64,000 nt of DNA, taken from positions 3,906,001 through 3,970,000 of the forward strand of contig JALJCS010000037.1 in assembly GCA_023055355.1 (NCBI GenBank), given 5' to 3'. Origin of the DNA: Agelaius tricolor (lineage: Eukaryota > Chordata > Aves > Passeriformes > Icteridae). Position 1 is the first letter of the stretch; every line of letters begins with the position of its first letter. A model generated the notes under the pieces. It was not told the DNA's origin. It searched no databases and was given only the letters and a program-made list of their open reading frames with translations. Positions 48,521 to 60,044 of this stretch are shown piece by piece. A program made the translations under genes and the position numbers.

Positions 48521-51500
48521 TTCATTTTCCAAATTGTCCTCCAAGACAGCCACAATCAGTGTCTGGTAACTAGCCTGATACTTGTATTGTCTTCTCTCCA
48601 GCACAGGCTTGGCTCCCACCAGGAGCATCAAGGACAGGCAGGGCCTGTCCTCACAGGGACACAACTGGGTGACACTGGGGGTGCACAGACACCCACCCCC
48701 CTCTAGAGACCAACTGCCAGAACTGCTCCCTCCATCCTGAAACACCAACCCCACTCCACCCACAGCCGAGCCCAGGCTCTCCACAAAGCCACCAGCTCAG
48801 CCCAGGGTGCTGGGGAAAGGCCAGCACAGAGGGGACACAATGAGAGGGATGGAAGGGCACACACCCAAGGAGGGATTTGGAGGAGAAACACCAACACTGA
48901 CATCTGCTGCCAGTTCAGGGGGCTCTGGAGCAGGGCCAGGCAGTGAGGCAGCTGACAGGTAGCACACCTGTGTGTCAAGGCCACAACCAGCACTAGAAGA
49001 GCACAGAAGAGCCACCTGTGCTTGTCACAGCAGTGTCTTTGTCCAGACCAGGGCAGGAGCTGCTGCTGCTGCAACTGAATCCAGTGAGGCAACATCACCA
49101 ATGTAACACAAAGGGCAACCCAACACTACATGGAACATTGATTTTTTTTTTTGGTTTGAACACGCTGCCCTCACACCTTTCTCCAGCTCATTTGCACCTG
49201 GAGCAGCAGAGGATGCTCATCCCAACAGTGTTTGCTCCAGCCCCAGCTCAGAAGGACCTGAAATATCAACTTGTTTGTATCAGAAAAGGACAAAGGAGGA
49301 GACACTGCTGGAAGCAGTGAATGAGTGGGAAGAGCAACCAGACAAACTGCAAATCGATGCTATTTGTGGGAGCAGTGCCAGTGGATGAACTCAGAACACC
49401 ATGTACTCTTCAAAGTTGTTCACAACCACCTTCTGCAATCTCCTGTGTGCCAAGCTAACCCCGTGACTGAGGACAGCCAGCCCTTCTGCTGCGTGCAAAG
49501 AGGAATCCAAACCTCCCTCTCTCCATTTTTAATAGATAAATATATTGAAAAGCCATGAAAGGTTTACACACACTCCTGCCTGGAAGTCTTGTGTATCTGT
49601 ACACAGCTATATGCAAGAGCAGATCTAAAATACAAAAATGAAACAAGGCTGAGCTTGCTGTGTTTTGTAATTAGGGCAGATGGAGTCATCCCACAGGTTC
49701 TCCCCAAAGGACTGAGCCTGCACTTTGTAGCAGTGCAATGACAGATCTGTTGCAGCTGTGAACATCATTAAGGGACAAAAAAGAGGAAGATTAAAGCTAG
49801 GAAGGGAATTGGTAAAAGCTCAGCCTCCTGTATTTCAGTTTTACTCCTTGTATATGTGTGGCCATAGGAGAGATTTGAAGTTTCATGCATGTTGTGCTGC
49901 CCTAAACCCAATATTACAGTCCAAACACCACCAAAAACCCTGTCAGAAGCCACTGAGACACCCACACCAACCACCCAACAAAACCATCACATTTCACCAG
50001 GCTGTTGAAAGAGGATCTGCAAGGGCAGTGCCCTGGGCAGGCTGCTCCTCTTTGAGTGAATGATACCTGAACTTCCAGAACAGAAAAAGAGACAACAACC
50101 CATGATGAGCTGCTCAGATACTTCCTAGAAGGGAGAGATCCAATTCCTTTCAACTCAGCTCCACACAGAGTCCCAAAGCTGGCTGGAACTTTATCAGAGA
50201 CCCTTCCCCACCCTCCACTGCTGATTCTTCCCCCAAAAATCCTTCCTGCCACCCCACTGCACTCTGCTCCCACCACTGAGAGCCATCCAAGCATTCTGGT
50301 GGTGATGACAAGGATCACTTTTATCTCTCTCTATCTCAGTGGCTTTTATTTAATGATGCTTGCAAAAAAAAAAAAAAAAAAAAAAAAAGGTTCTACCAAG
50401 GAAAACAAAAATTTTCAACAGCCTTGAGCATTTTCCAGGGTTCAAGGGGATGAATGCAATTTTAGCCTTTGCTGTTCCCAGCCAGCCCAATTCCATGTGG
50501 CATCCCTCAAAATGGAAGGGAGAAAGGAGAAGGAGGCAAGGGAAGTAAAAAGCTGTCCTGCAGGGGATCAGGATGTGTATCAAGAGTGAGCTGATAGCTG
50601 GAATTATCACAAGATTTCAGCTGGAAGCAGAAGGAGACACCCAATATCCTAAGGAATGACAGCCCAATACATGAAATCACCTGTCTGGAACCCAGCAGGT
50701 CACAATTTCCATCACTGTCTGTCATCAGAGCTCCCCATACTCTCAAAAAATAACATGGTCCAGCACACCAAGCCCTCTGCCATTTGAGTTTAACAAAAAC
50801 ACTCTCAAGATGGGCCTGGAAATCAGGACACAGCTTCTCATTTCATTCTGACACTAATTCAGTGGTGTAAATGTGAACTCATTCCTCAGGCTCCCTCTGC
50901 CTCCCTTTGGGGCTGGCAAATATTGGGGGTTTGCTGTTTGTGGGTTTCACTGGATGGTTTGGATTTTTTTTGGCTTTGCTTTTGTTGGTTGTTTTAAATA
51001 CGAGTTCATACCTAAGATGCTGCTAGGAAAATAATCATTTTTAGTAATATATTACCAAGAGAGAGAGAGGAAGAGATGAAAAGAGAACAATCCCTTGCAG
51101 GACCATTCTTCCAGCTCTGTTCCTGAACCTCACCCACCACCAATTCCCTCAACTGCAGTCTGTGCACAGTGTGCCTGAGGTGCCAATAATCTGAATCCAC
51201 CTGAAAAAACTTTGTAGTATCTTACAGCTTCAGCAAATGCAGTAGTCATGGTTTGACAAAACCACAAAAACACAAGGAATTGGCAAAAAAATTTCACATG
51301 TTTAAAAAGGCAGAGCAAAGCAGCCTTAAAGAGGAGGGTGCAGTGACATTCAGCTGGCTTTGGAGCTGCCTGATAACATTAATACTGATAAAGAACAAAA
51401 GCCTGACAAGTGTAATCCTGATAGTTCCCTTTGTGTGATTCCTTTGAGGATTACACAGCAATTAAAGATTTCTAACAGTGCTACATTTCCAAAGGACAAT

Positions 51501-53964
51501 GCTCCAATCCCCTGAGGAAATCATAAGCCATTTACAGATTCTTCTTGGCTTTCAACTTTTTAGAGACAAAAAAAGCCATGGACATTTAGCTGTCTTAATT
51601 AGATAAACAGCTTAACATCTGAAAATATTTAAAATTACTTTTTCTAAGAATGTAAAAGATGATTTCCTACCCAGCAGGACCAGTGTGCTGCAGCACTGGC
51701 AGCTGAGGGTTCTTTTCTGCAATTTCTCCCTGTATTCCAAGAGTCAGTGCACAAATGCTTTTCTGCACTTGTTCAGCACTTTCTGCACTCAAAAGTCATG
51801 GTGTGCAGCCCTCCTGATAAGAGGGACTTTCTGGTTGCTGAAGAGAAGCAGAAAAGGTGCTGAATTAATCAAAACATGGCTGCAGCTTCCCCCCTCAGCA
51901 GGTGTTTTGGAAAGGTGACTGGTTTTGGGTCAGACCCTGCACACAGCCTGGGAGGTTTTACACCAGTAAACCCGGCTTACACCACCTAAAAACCCAGCTC
52001 TGGAAAATATCTGGAGTTAACTCTAAGACCTGTCTGGCACTCAGGCATCTCCCCAGCACCACAATCATCCTTCAGAACTCAATGAAGACAAAGGTGGCCT
52101 TGCATAAAACCCTCATTGCATTGAAGGTTCCATCACCTTCAATGATGGAAGGGTGAGGCAGTGCACAAACAACTTCAATCCAGCAGCAGATTACTCTGAG
52201 GAATGGCTCCTATGGGTTTGTTGCCTTCTCCTCACCCACTGCTGTCCTCCCAACAGTACAAAAAGCAAAGAACACCCACCTCAACACATGCTTGGAGCTG
52301 AGACCCTGTGCTCTGACAACCTGCCCTGCAGTTTGGAATAAACCAGGGGATAATTGCCCCAGCCTCAGCAGCACTGCCAGGAACAACAGAACCTCAGAGC
52401 CTGGGCCAACACCTGCTATTGACAGGCACAAAAATCAAATTAAAGGGAATCCTCTCTCACACACAAAAAAGTGCTAATGAGATCAAGAGAGCAAGAGTAA
52501 AAACTACAGTTTCCAGTGGTTAATCAAGATCAAAACCAAAGCAGCAACATCAAGAGAGACTAAGATAAGCATTTTAAACAAGTAGCTGGTGAAGAGAAGC
52601 CCTTCCACTCCATCAACACACAGATGTCTCCTCTGATATCCTCTGGGATCACCCAGGGCATGGCAGAAATTATAATAATATAAGAAACAAGACCCTTTAG
52701 CTGGTAGATAAAATTGACATTTCAACATTTTTCCCTAAGTGCATCTACAGCAATAGATCACCAAATTAAAAGATTTCCCCTGAGTCAAATCTTAGTCTCT
52801 AGAAAGCAAGACTTATGTCAACTGTATTTCAGGGAGGGAATTATTTAACAGATTCATTATTGTCCTTTAAAAATTCCTTGGAAGCTTCTAAGCTGAGTTG
52901 TGACCAGATACAGTGACTGGAGGGCCAACAGCAGCCAGTGTCCGTCCAAAAGTCTCCCTGAGAGTCAGGATCCTTTTCCCCTAACAGAACTGTCCTTGTC
53001 AGCTCCTCAAGGAACTCCACAGGGAAGGAAACTTCAGTTTCTAATCTGCTCTTCTCCCCCTGCACTGACAGACCTCAGGAACAGATGCCATTGAGTCAGT
53101 ACAGGGAACAAAACAGTTTGAGCCACAAGTTGAGCCCCGGGAGCGCAGGCACACGCTTGAAAATGAACATCCTGTCTGAAATCCCTCATCCTGCACTGCT
53201 GTGCTCCTGCAAGCAGGAGTGGCAGAGCCTCATCTCTTATGCAAATGACAGGTGGCATTTTAAAGTTCTGACACAGAGGCAGTAAACAAAAAGCCACCGA
53301 CTACAAGACTCCCTGTTTGCTTGGTGCTCACAATTAGGGGTGACACGGGAGGGTCTCGGAGGCGTTCGGGGAGGAACAAAGCCACCAGTTCACCAAAAAA
53401 CCAATTACCAACACCAACTGCTGCTTTCATTCCCTGCAAGCACCCAAAACCCCAATTATGTTAATGTCAGGGAAAAAAAACCCCAACCCTTCAGCAGGTT
53501 TTTAAAGGTTTATAACAGATTCTGCAGAAGGGGATAAACAAAACTTTTTAAAAGCAAAAATATCGCTTTGCTAATGCCCTCTGAAATAATGCTGGCATTC
53601 TTCACAGATCCTCCCCCATGTTTGCAAAAGGCAGCCAGAGCATGGAGACACTTCCAACAAATGGCAGAGTGAGTCAGTGGGGCTGGGAGCTGTGGGCAGG
53701 AAGGAGATGACAACGTCCACAGAGTCACTGAAGTCTCCAACGTGATTCATGTCATAACGCGGATCCAAAACAGGGACTTGTGCTTTAGGCACAAACTGCA
53801 TGGGTATTTCTGTATCCCTGCCTGGGCACTCGCAGCAAACAAGGCCCTGCTACAGCAAACACAGCTCAGTCCTTCCACCAACCCCCCTCCTCCTTCCTGC
53901 CCAGAGAAACAGCTGGGCCAGCCTGGAAAAACCTGCACAGAGAGGTGGAGTTTAGGCCATTTCA

Positions 53965-54165
53965 TAGAAACACTGAATTCTAAAAAAGCTTGGGTGGGAA
54001 AGGACCTTAAACCCCATCCAGTGCCACCCCTGCCATGGGCAGGGACACCTTCCACTGTCCCAGGCTGCTTCATCCAACCTGGCCTTGGCATCTTCCAGGG
54101 ATCCAGGAGCAGCCACAGCTTCTTGGGCACCCTGTGCCAGGGCCTGCCCACCCTCTGAGCACCAT
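53965..54165 (-). mobile_element. CR1 LINE 3' fragment
   Basis: Antisense, from AACACTGAATTCTAAAAAAGC through CCACCCCTGCCATGGGCAGG to GCCTGCCCACCCTCTGAGC. Moderately diverged. Confidence 0.87.
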
Positions 54166-55454
54166 ATGCTGCCCTGTCACTCAAAACTGCTCTCAGAAAG
54201 TAGAACAGGTCTGTTTTTAACCTGGGAACTCTGCAAAACTCCAGGAGCTCGACAGTGAAAAGCTGCAGAACATCACAGGCAGAGGAAAGCAGGAAAATGC
54301 CTGGATGTGACACTGACAATCCCTTCTTCACAGCCCAAAAAGCCTCACACCATTGTGATTAGTCACAAAAGATGTCAGCTTTAGTTCCTGTCAAACCAAG
54401 TTATTTTACCTTTAATGAAGTATCCCAAAGAAAGAAAAAAAAAACCAAATAAAATTTGTGTTAGAAGCACATTCCAGCATGGGCCTGCTTCTCCAAACAA
54501 TCCCACTGAGTGTGGAAGAGATCCCTAAATCCTGTGCACGTGGAAATATCAAATATGGGGCAAGCAACAGCCCAGCCCAGCCCTGTCTCTGCTGGGAGCA
54601 CCACCAGAACTTCCTCATGGACCAAATTTTGGCCTCATGGACAAAATTTTGGATCAGGTCTCTAAGGGGAGTCTCAGACTCCTGCTTCCCCTTTATTCCT
54701 ATAAAAAGGAATTTCTTCCCATAGAACTAATCCCAATTCACATGGCTTCAGAGCTATGCTAATTCTGCCTATAAACAGATACATTTTCAGTGCTTAGTTT
54801 TCAGCTCAGAAGGCAGAAAAGGGTCTGAACAACAAGCTCAGAACTTCAGAAATCTTCTGATTTTAAATATAAAAATCAAACAAGCAACGCATATTTATGA
54901 CTCCTATTTCTGCTGTTAGGTCTGAGAAACAAAACTAGGTCTGAGGAACAAAAAATGAACATAAGAGAGAAATTAAATATGGATAAATACTACAATTTTG
55001 AAATGAACAGTTGCTGTAATAGCTATAATAATTATACACTCCCTGAAAAACCTGACAAAGCTTTGAAGTCAGCTCTGCTAACTCTGAGGAGGTTGGACCA
55101 CTCACTTCCAGGGTGGGGCTCATCCAAACTGGCTCCTCCTATGGCACTGAATTTATTCAAATCCCCAGTTAGTGCACATTCCTGCAATTATTCCAGCCCT
55201 AATTTAACAGGCTGGAATAGGAAAGGGAGGAAAGCAACCCATGGCACAGAGGAGCACTGGGCAGAACACAACCTCTTTGGGGTTTATCTTTCTTTTCAAA
55301 CCCATTCAGCAACCACTATAAAAACTTCCCAGGCTGAAAGGAGTTTGCCAGATTTTCAACTCTGGAAGCTCTAAAGCTGCCTGAGGGATGGGAGCAGGAG
55401 TGAGTGTGTTTAGCATGGAGCAAACCCCATTTCCCAGGGACAGGCCCCTCTCAC

Positions 55455-55578
55455 CACTCCAATGAGGTCCCCCCGGCCGTACTCCCCGGTCAGGTGCTTC
55501 TTGCCGTCGTCCATGCGCAGCACGGAGCGCAGGCGGCCGTTCAGCACGATGTACGTGCAGTCTGACTTGTCCCCCTGC
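55455..55578 (-). CDS. PNPLA7: PNPLA7 exon B: core of CNB-like domain
   Basis: A 124-bp exon. Its first base completes the Arg begun in exon A, and 41 codons follow: [17 protein letters not shown], then [24 protein letters not shown]. This is the beta-roll of the CNB fold. The GRGDLIGV stretch corresponds to the first half of the phosphate-binding cassette (G-E-L type) of true cAMP-binding domains. The acceptor is CTCCCTGCAG just above 55578 and the donor is GTGAGA from 55454. A 34-bp tandem repeat sits 12 bp upstream of the acceptor. It includes copies of the exon's own first bases, so alternative or decoy acceptor use is conceivable. The peptide is fully open and conservative, so I read it as functional. 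Confidence 0.95.
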
Positions 55579-55589
55579 CTGCAGGGAGA

Positions 55590-55769
55590 GCAACAACAAC
55601 AGCCAGCATCAAGGAATGGCACAGTCTGAACAACAGCCAGCATCACAGAATGGCACAGTCTGAACAACAGCCAGCATCAAGGAATGGCACAGCCTGAACA
55701 ACAGCCAGGGTCAAGGAATGGCACAGTCTGAACAACAGCCAGCATCAAGGAATGGCACAGCCTGACTTG
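55590..55769. repeat. 34-bp tandem repeat beside the exon B acceptor
   Basis: About five copies of a unit reading GCACAGTCTGAACAACAGCC then AGCATCAAGGAATG. The word CAGTCTGA also occurs in exon B, and the last copy continues into CTGACTTGT as the exon does. The array resumes after the inserted LTR at 56403-56445 with CTCCCTGCCTGCAGGGACAA. Confidence 0.92.
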
Positions 55770-56402
55770 TGTCCCTGTAGGAGCCTCAGGGGTAGGACAG
55801 TGGGGACGGACGGAGACCAGAGATCTCTGGAGCCAGGGCTGGAACTTGGGGTTTATTGCAAAGGGCCTGGGTGCAGGGCCCTGCTGGGAGCTGCCAGGCA
55901 CAGCTCAGAGCAGGGCTGAGAGAAGAGAGGGGCAGAGAGGATGAGAGGGTGAGAGAGTAGAGTAAAAGGGTAAGAGAGCAGAAGCATAAGAGAGCGAGGT
56001 TCCCGGTACAATACAATGAATCTTCTTCTGTGTTGAATATTCTGATTCTCACTAACCAATCTAGTACAAGATACAAATCCTATAGCATTTCCATACAGCC
56101 TATAAGAATCATTATATTACCATCCTGTGTTACATTTTAATCCCTAAGAACTCCTCCTTGGGCCCCTTCTGCCAAGCTGGCAGGGTCTGCTCTGACCCTT
56201 GGGCCTGTCTGCAAGCAGAGGGTGTTGTTCCATCAAAAGGGGATCACCTTCAGCTGGCCACACCATTGTTTTCCAGTTGTTCAGTAACTGAGGGATCTGA
56301 AAGCTTGCTTTCATTTAAATCTCGCTTATAGTTTCTATATTCTCAAAATCTTTTGCCAAGCAATCATATTTATAAGGCTTTCCTGTTTCATCTTCCCCAA
56401 CA
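55770..56402 (-). mobile_element. LTR inserted in an exon-derived tandem repeat
   Basis: On the minus strand the element starts TGTTGGGGAAGATGAAACAG at 56402 and ends ACAGGGACA at 55770. AATAAA is present in minus orientation at about 55855. It is a solo LTR: sequence on both sides belongs to the same tandem repeat copied from the exon B acceptor, so the insertion split one repeat copy. No clear target duplication is visible. The orientation is the same as the host gene, so its poly(A) signal could in principle act on the PNPLA7 transcript. Confidence 0.8.
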
Positions 56403-56445
56403 TCTCCCTGCCTGCAGGGACAACCAGCATCAAGGAATGGCACCA
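56403..56445. repeat. Detached end of the 34-bp repeat, with a copied splice acceptor
   Basis: TCTCCCTGCCTGCAGGGACA then ACCAGCATCAAGGAATGGCA matches the exon B start, its acceptor and the repeat unit. It is separated from the array by the LTR at 55770-56402. Confidence 0.85.
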
Positions 56446-56561
56446 CATTTCTCTTCACAGAGAAAAGCAAGGCACAATTCTTCCCAAGAATATTTCTGGG
56501 TTTCACATTCTCTGAACCTCAGAGAAAGGGAAAACAATTCTTACCTCATTTGCTGTGCCTG

Positions 56562-57480
56562 TGTTTGTGCAAAAGTAGAATGCAATGTGGAGATTGTTTA
56601 CCCAGAGTGATGGTGTTTTGTTTCCTTGGCCTATCAGGGCTGTCCTAGGGTGATGTTATGATGTTTGTATCCCCATTCCTGTGTTCTGTTTATGCTGGAT
56701 ATCATGTTCTGTGCCTTCCAGACTGGCTCTGCAGAGCGAATGTTTTGTTTTGGTTTTGCTATCAGCCACTCCCCCACGGCTGGTGGGACACACAGGGCAG
56801 TGCATGGTGCTGCTTTTGCTTTTTGCTTTGCTCTTGCTTCTGCTTTGCTCCTGCTTTTTTGTTTCTGCTCATTAGTTAGTTTAGCTGAGCAGTCCGAATT
56901 TTCCCTGGACTTTTTCTCCTTTCCCTTTTTTGGACCTACTCGAACCTGCTCTGGACTGGGACCTGGGAAACACCGAGAGTTTGCCCCTTGTGGCTGCAGC
57001 AGCTGCCCCAGCACAGGAGGGACTGAGAGCAGAGTGACCACCCCCAGGAGAGACTTTCTGAATTTGTCATCTTTTTCAGAGTGGTGACAGAGTGGTGTCA
57101 CCTGGTATTGTTCATTTTGTGTGCTGGGGGTGCTGTGCCTGTTAAATAAACAGGTTCTTTCCACTTCTCTCCAAGGAATCCTTCCCAAACTGGTTGGGAG
57201 GAGGAACTATGTGGGTTTGCTTTCTGGAGGGGCCCCTTTGGAGGTTTTCTCCCAAATTTGCCCTAAACCAAGGCAAGGGCCAAGCATGTGTGTGTTGGGA
57301 CTCTCAGCTGACAGTCATGAGATTCTGTGCAGTGTGTGCAGTGGAGTGCTTGGCAGATTCAGTTTAGATGTAATGTAATAAAGGGTAATATAATATAGAA
57401 TAATATAGTATAATAAAGTAATTAATTAGCCTTCTGATAAGATGGAGTCAGATGCATCATTTCTTCCTGCACGGGTGTCA
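56562..57480 (+). mobile_element. Older LTR interrupted by the nested LTR
   Basis: The left piece 56562-56640 begins TGTTTGTGCAAAAG. The right piece 57281-57480 ends GGGTGTCA. Skipping the inner LTR gives a continuous LTR of about 280 bp with AATAAA signals near 57377 and 57411. The flanks GCCTG and TCCTG may be a degraded 5-bp duplication with one mismatch. The terminal stretch AGCCTTCTGATAAGATGGAG resembles the end of the solo LTR at 12757 and is common to several passerine LTR types. Confidence 0.7.
56641..57275 (+). mobile_element. Younger LTR nested inside an older LTR, 5-bp TSD
   Basis: 635 bp from TGTCCTAGGGTGATG to CCCTAAACCAAGGCA. Both flanks are AGGGC (56636-56640 and 57276-57280), a perfect 5-bp target duplication. 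AATAAA is at 57145. A 5-bp duplication fits an ERVL-like or gamma-type element. It is a solo LTR without internal sequence. Open frames inside it are rich in Phe, Leu and Cys and are not real genes. Confidence 0.85.
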
Positions 57481-57689
57481 TCCTGTTTTGATAAAGGAAG
57501 GTCCCTGCTCAGCAAATGCATCTGGAGGTTTTGGACAAGTTTGTGGTTTTTCTCTGCCTGGCGTGGAAGATGCAGGAAAGTGTTTAATTGATATTTAATG
57601 AGCAAATGAGAAACAGAGCAGGAACTTGTTAAAAGGTGACTGGAAATGTGTTTAATGTGTAAATGCACGGGCTGTGCACAGGGAGCTGA

Positions 57690-57950
57690 GATAAGGAGTG
57701 ACAGGACACAGGGAAAGGCTTCAAACTGAAGGAGAGTAGGTTTAGATGGGATATTGGGAATTAGGAATTGTTCCCTGGCAGGGTGGGCAGGCCCTGGCAC
57801 AGGGTGCCCAGAGCAGCTGGGGCTGCCCCTGGATCCCTGTCAGTGCCCAAGGCCAGGCTGGACAGGGCTGGGAGCACCTGGGACAGTGGGAGGTGTCTCT
57901 GGATGAGCTCTAAGGTCCTTTCCAACCCAAGCCAGTGTGGGGTTCCATGC
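57690..57950 (+). mobile_element. CR1 LINE 3' fragment, young copy
   Basis: It includes TGGGATATTGGGAATTAGG and GTGGGAGGTGTCTCTGGATG. A 21-bp segment present in sister copies (the CCATGGCAGGGGTGGCACTGG region) is missing, so this copy carries an internal deletion. Confidence 0.88.
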
Positions 57951-58865
57951 CTGGCAGGGGATGACCAGGGTGTGAGCAGGCCCCAGGGATACCACAGGCT
58001 CATTGCTGCCTACTCAGGAGCTCATTCCCACTGCAAGGTCAACGTGGATGTGCAGAGGAATTCTGCAGGTCAAAGAGCAAGACCCCCAAGTGGCTCCAGA
58101 CTGGTGCACACACCTTTGTCTACCAAGAACTTTTCTGCTGGCACAATTAGGAGTGCTGCTGGGAATGTCACACTTCTGGTGGTGGAGTTCAAACAAATGC
58201 AAGGAATTCCAGAAAATTTTAACAAGATATTGACAGCTAGGAGTGTTTTGCTGCACAGAGTAATCCAAAACTTCCATTGGCATTGGTGCTGCAGGTATGG
58301 TTATGAAAATTACAATTACACAGATCATGTTCTAATTAGACTGTTACTCTCCCACCACTGCAGCAACCATATAACAGCTCAATTGCATCCTAGTACATAT
58401 CCATAAAATGAAGTTTTTCCAAGGTAACTTTTGCCCTTTAAACAGAAAATTCCTATTTTCAATTTACTGCTGAATAAGCCTAACTGAATTACCTTTGAGT
58501 TTTGCTGTTTTTTTCAGAAAGGCTGAAAACCTCTGAGCAATAGATCTTCATGCCCTCAACAATGCAGAAACCACCACCAGAACATGGAACCATGTCTTAA
58601 TCAATTATATCACTTAAAAAGCTTGCCAAAACAACAGAAAATATGAGGAATAGTATAAAATAATTTAGCAACATGTAGAGAGAAGAGATTGAAGCAATGT
58701 TGAAGGTACTGCAGAAAGAAAATAATCTCAAAATAAGCACACAAATAAACCAAATGGAATAGTTAATAAATACAGCCTGAAGTTCTCAATTTACACATCC
58801 CCAAGGGAGCACAGCTCATGAAGCAGGAAAATTTCAACAAACACACAATTTTGTCCACATCTCAC

Positions 58866-58997
58866 CTGTAAACAGCTCGTCCAGCCTCCACCTCCATCCA
58901 GTCCAGGGCAAAGTCAATCTGCCTGACAAAGGGGGACATTCTCTTCACAACACTGTGGGCCACCCCCAGCACCACACTGGGCTGCTCCCTCATGATC
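58866..58997 (-). CDS. PNPLA7: PNPLA7 exon A: start of C-terminal CNB-like domain
   Basis: This is the first recognisable exon in transcription order, 132 bp. The acceptor is a T-rich tract ending in CAG next to 58998. The donor GTGAG begins at 58865. One base completes a codon from the missing upstream exon; 43 codons follow, and AG is left over for a split Arg. The peptide runs from [14 protein letters not shown] through [18 protein letters not shown] to VEAGRAVY, the family signature at the start of the last cyclic-nucleotide-binding-like beta-barrel. These domains are thought to be regulatory in this family, and cyclic-nucleotide binding has not been established from sequence. The preceding exon would need to end with two bases of a codon; I could not find it between 58998 and 64000. 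Confidence 0.93.
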
Positions 58998-59720
58998 CTG
59001 AGGAAAAACCAAAGAGTTACTGAACCTCCCCACAACAGGAACAGCTGCCCACAGGCACCACATCCCAGTGCAGCTGGGCAGGAATTCCCAGCCCTGCCAC
59101 CACCACTGTCACCAGGCACTCTGACCAAACAGGGGCTGCCCAGCTTCCAGCCCAGCCCAAAGGAAATGGCACTCAGAGCTGGCACTGTCCTAGGAGCAGG
59201 ATGCCAGTCCTGCTGTCTGCCCCAATTCCCTCTCCCAGTGCAGCAGGAGGGACAGGAGCCACGTGAGTTCCTGTGTATGAGCCACCCTCCTCATTTTCCC
59301 CTCACACAGGTCTCTCCTGACTCAGGAAAATGTTGATCCTGTCCTCAGGATCTTCCCTCCCTGCTGCTCTGCCCATCTCAGTCTCTTGCTCGTGCTCAGT
59401 TTCCCCCACATATCGCATCAGAATCTTTTTATATGTAAAGTCTGAGGTGCTTAAAAATAAAACACCTGCTCTGCATTTCAAATATTCCCTTTTTCCTCTT
59501 GCAAAGACCACAAAGAGCTGAAATATCTTCTAATAAAGCTCTCAATCTTCACACTGAATGTTTTTAGTCATGCTTAAAAGTCTCTAATAATAAAGACACC
59601 ATGTAATTCAGAATGTTCCTCAAACTAAAAAACTGAGAAGGTTGTGCCAGGACAACCTCAAACTCCACAGTGACTGTGAGGCCTAGCAAAAATCACTCTC
59701 ACAGACACCTGGGAATTGCT

Positions 59721-59770
59721 CAGGAAAGTCTAATTTCTCCTTCTTTTTAGACTGAAGCTTACTTCACCCT
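59721..59770. repeat. 50-bp direct repeat, left copy
   Basis: It begins CAGGAAAGTCTAATTTCTCC and ends TTACTTCACCCT. It matches 60578-60627 with 2 mismatches. Confidence 0.9.
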
Positions 59771-60044
59771 GTCACTGTGGGAGTGAGCACTCAAATACCT
59801 CCTGAAGCACTCCCAGGGGAGAATGGATCACACACATGTCAGGTTGTTCTGCCTGTTAGGGCAGCTTGTCTTTCCTGTGCAGCATCAAGGCCAGACTGCT
59901 AGAAAATAGTTATTTCACAAAAAAGAAGTAACATCTCACAAAGAAGTCGATTTCTGCCTGCAGCCCCAGCATGAGAAGTGCACACAGAAAGGTGAGGGAG
60001 GTGCATGAAACCCGCTCATGGACAAGCAGGGTCCTCCAAGCCCC

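Larger units (their letters stand above)
41771..55454 (-). other. PNPLA7 intron B-C (13.7 kb)
   Basis: The protein reads directly from exon B to exon C (phase 0), so no coding exon is missing. The intron holds a long purine-rich minisatellite next to exon C, six CR1 fragments, an AT/TAA microsatellite and a 25-A run at 50364-50388. The stretch 48520-53965 looks unique, with no recognisable gene, RNA or repeat. Confidence 0.85.
55579..58865 (-). other. PNPLA7 intron A-B (3.3 kb), LTR-rich
   Basis: The intron is bounded by donor GTGAG at 58865 and acceptor CAG at 55579. About half is mobile or repetitive: a 34-bp tandem repeat derived from the acceptor region, a minus-strand LTR, a pair of nested plus-strand LTRs and a CR1 fragment. 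From 57955 to 58860 I see only AT-rich unique sequence. Confidence 0.85.
12025..58997 (-). other. PNPLA7: PNPLA7 gene, central part (nine coding exons, partial gene)
   Basis: Nine exons read right to left encode a continuous 372-codon segment of a neuropathy-target-esterase-family lysophospholipase. In this family the protein is anchored at the ER and lipid droplets and hydrolyses lysophosphatidylcholine. N-terminal cyclic-nucleotide-binding-like domains precede a C-terminal patatin domain. Seen here are the last CNB-like domain, the linker and the first residues of the patatin domain. Every junction is GT-AG and the split codons rejoin: AG+G for Arg, G+GT for Gly (twice), AG+C for Ser. I prefer PNPLA7 over PNPLA6 because the linker ([10 protein letters not shown], then LLLTSDNIKQRLGSAALDS) and the [10 protein letters not shown] stretch match my recollection of PNPLA7 better. 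PNPLA6 remains possible. The exons are richer in GC and CpG than the introns. Neither gene end, promoter, start codon nor stop codon is in the window. Confidence 0.93.

Noticed and set aside
50364..50388. A25 run considered as the tail of a processed pseudogene
   Set aside because: No gene-like sequence precedes it and no flanking duplication is visible.
56634..57188. 184-codon minus-strand frame
   Set aside because: Antisense of the nested LTR; no domain, and Lys/Ala-rich through poly-pyrimidine tracts.
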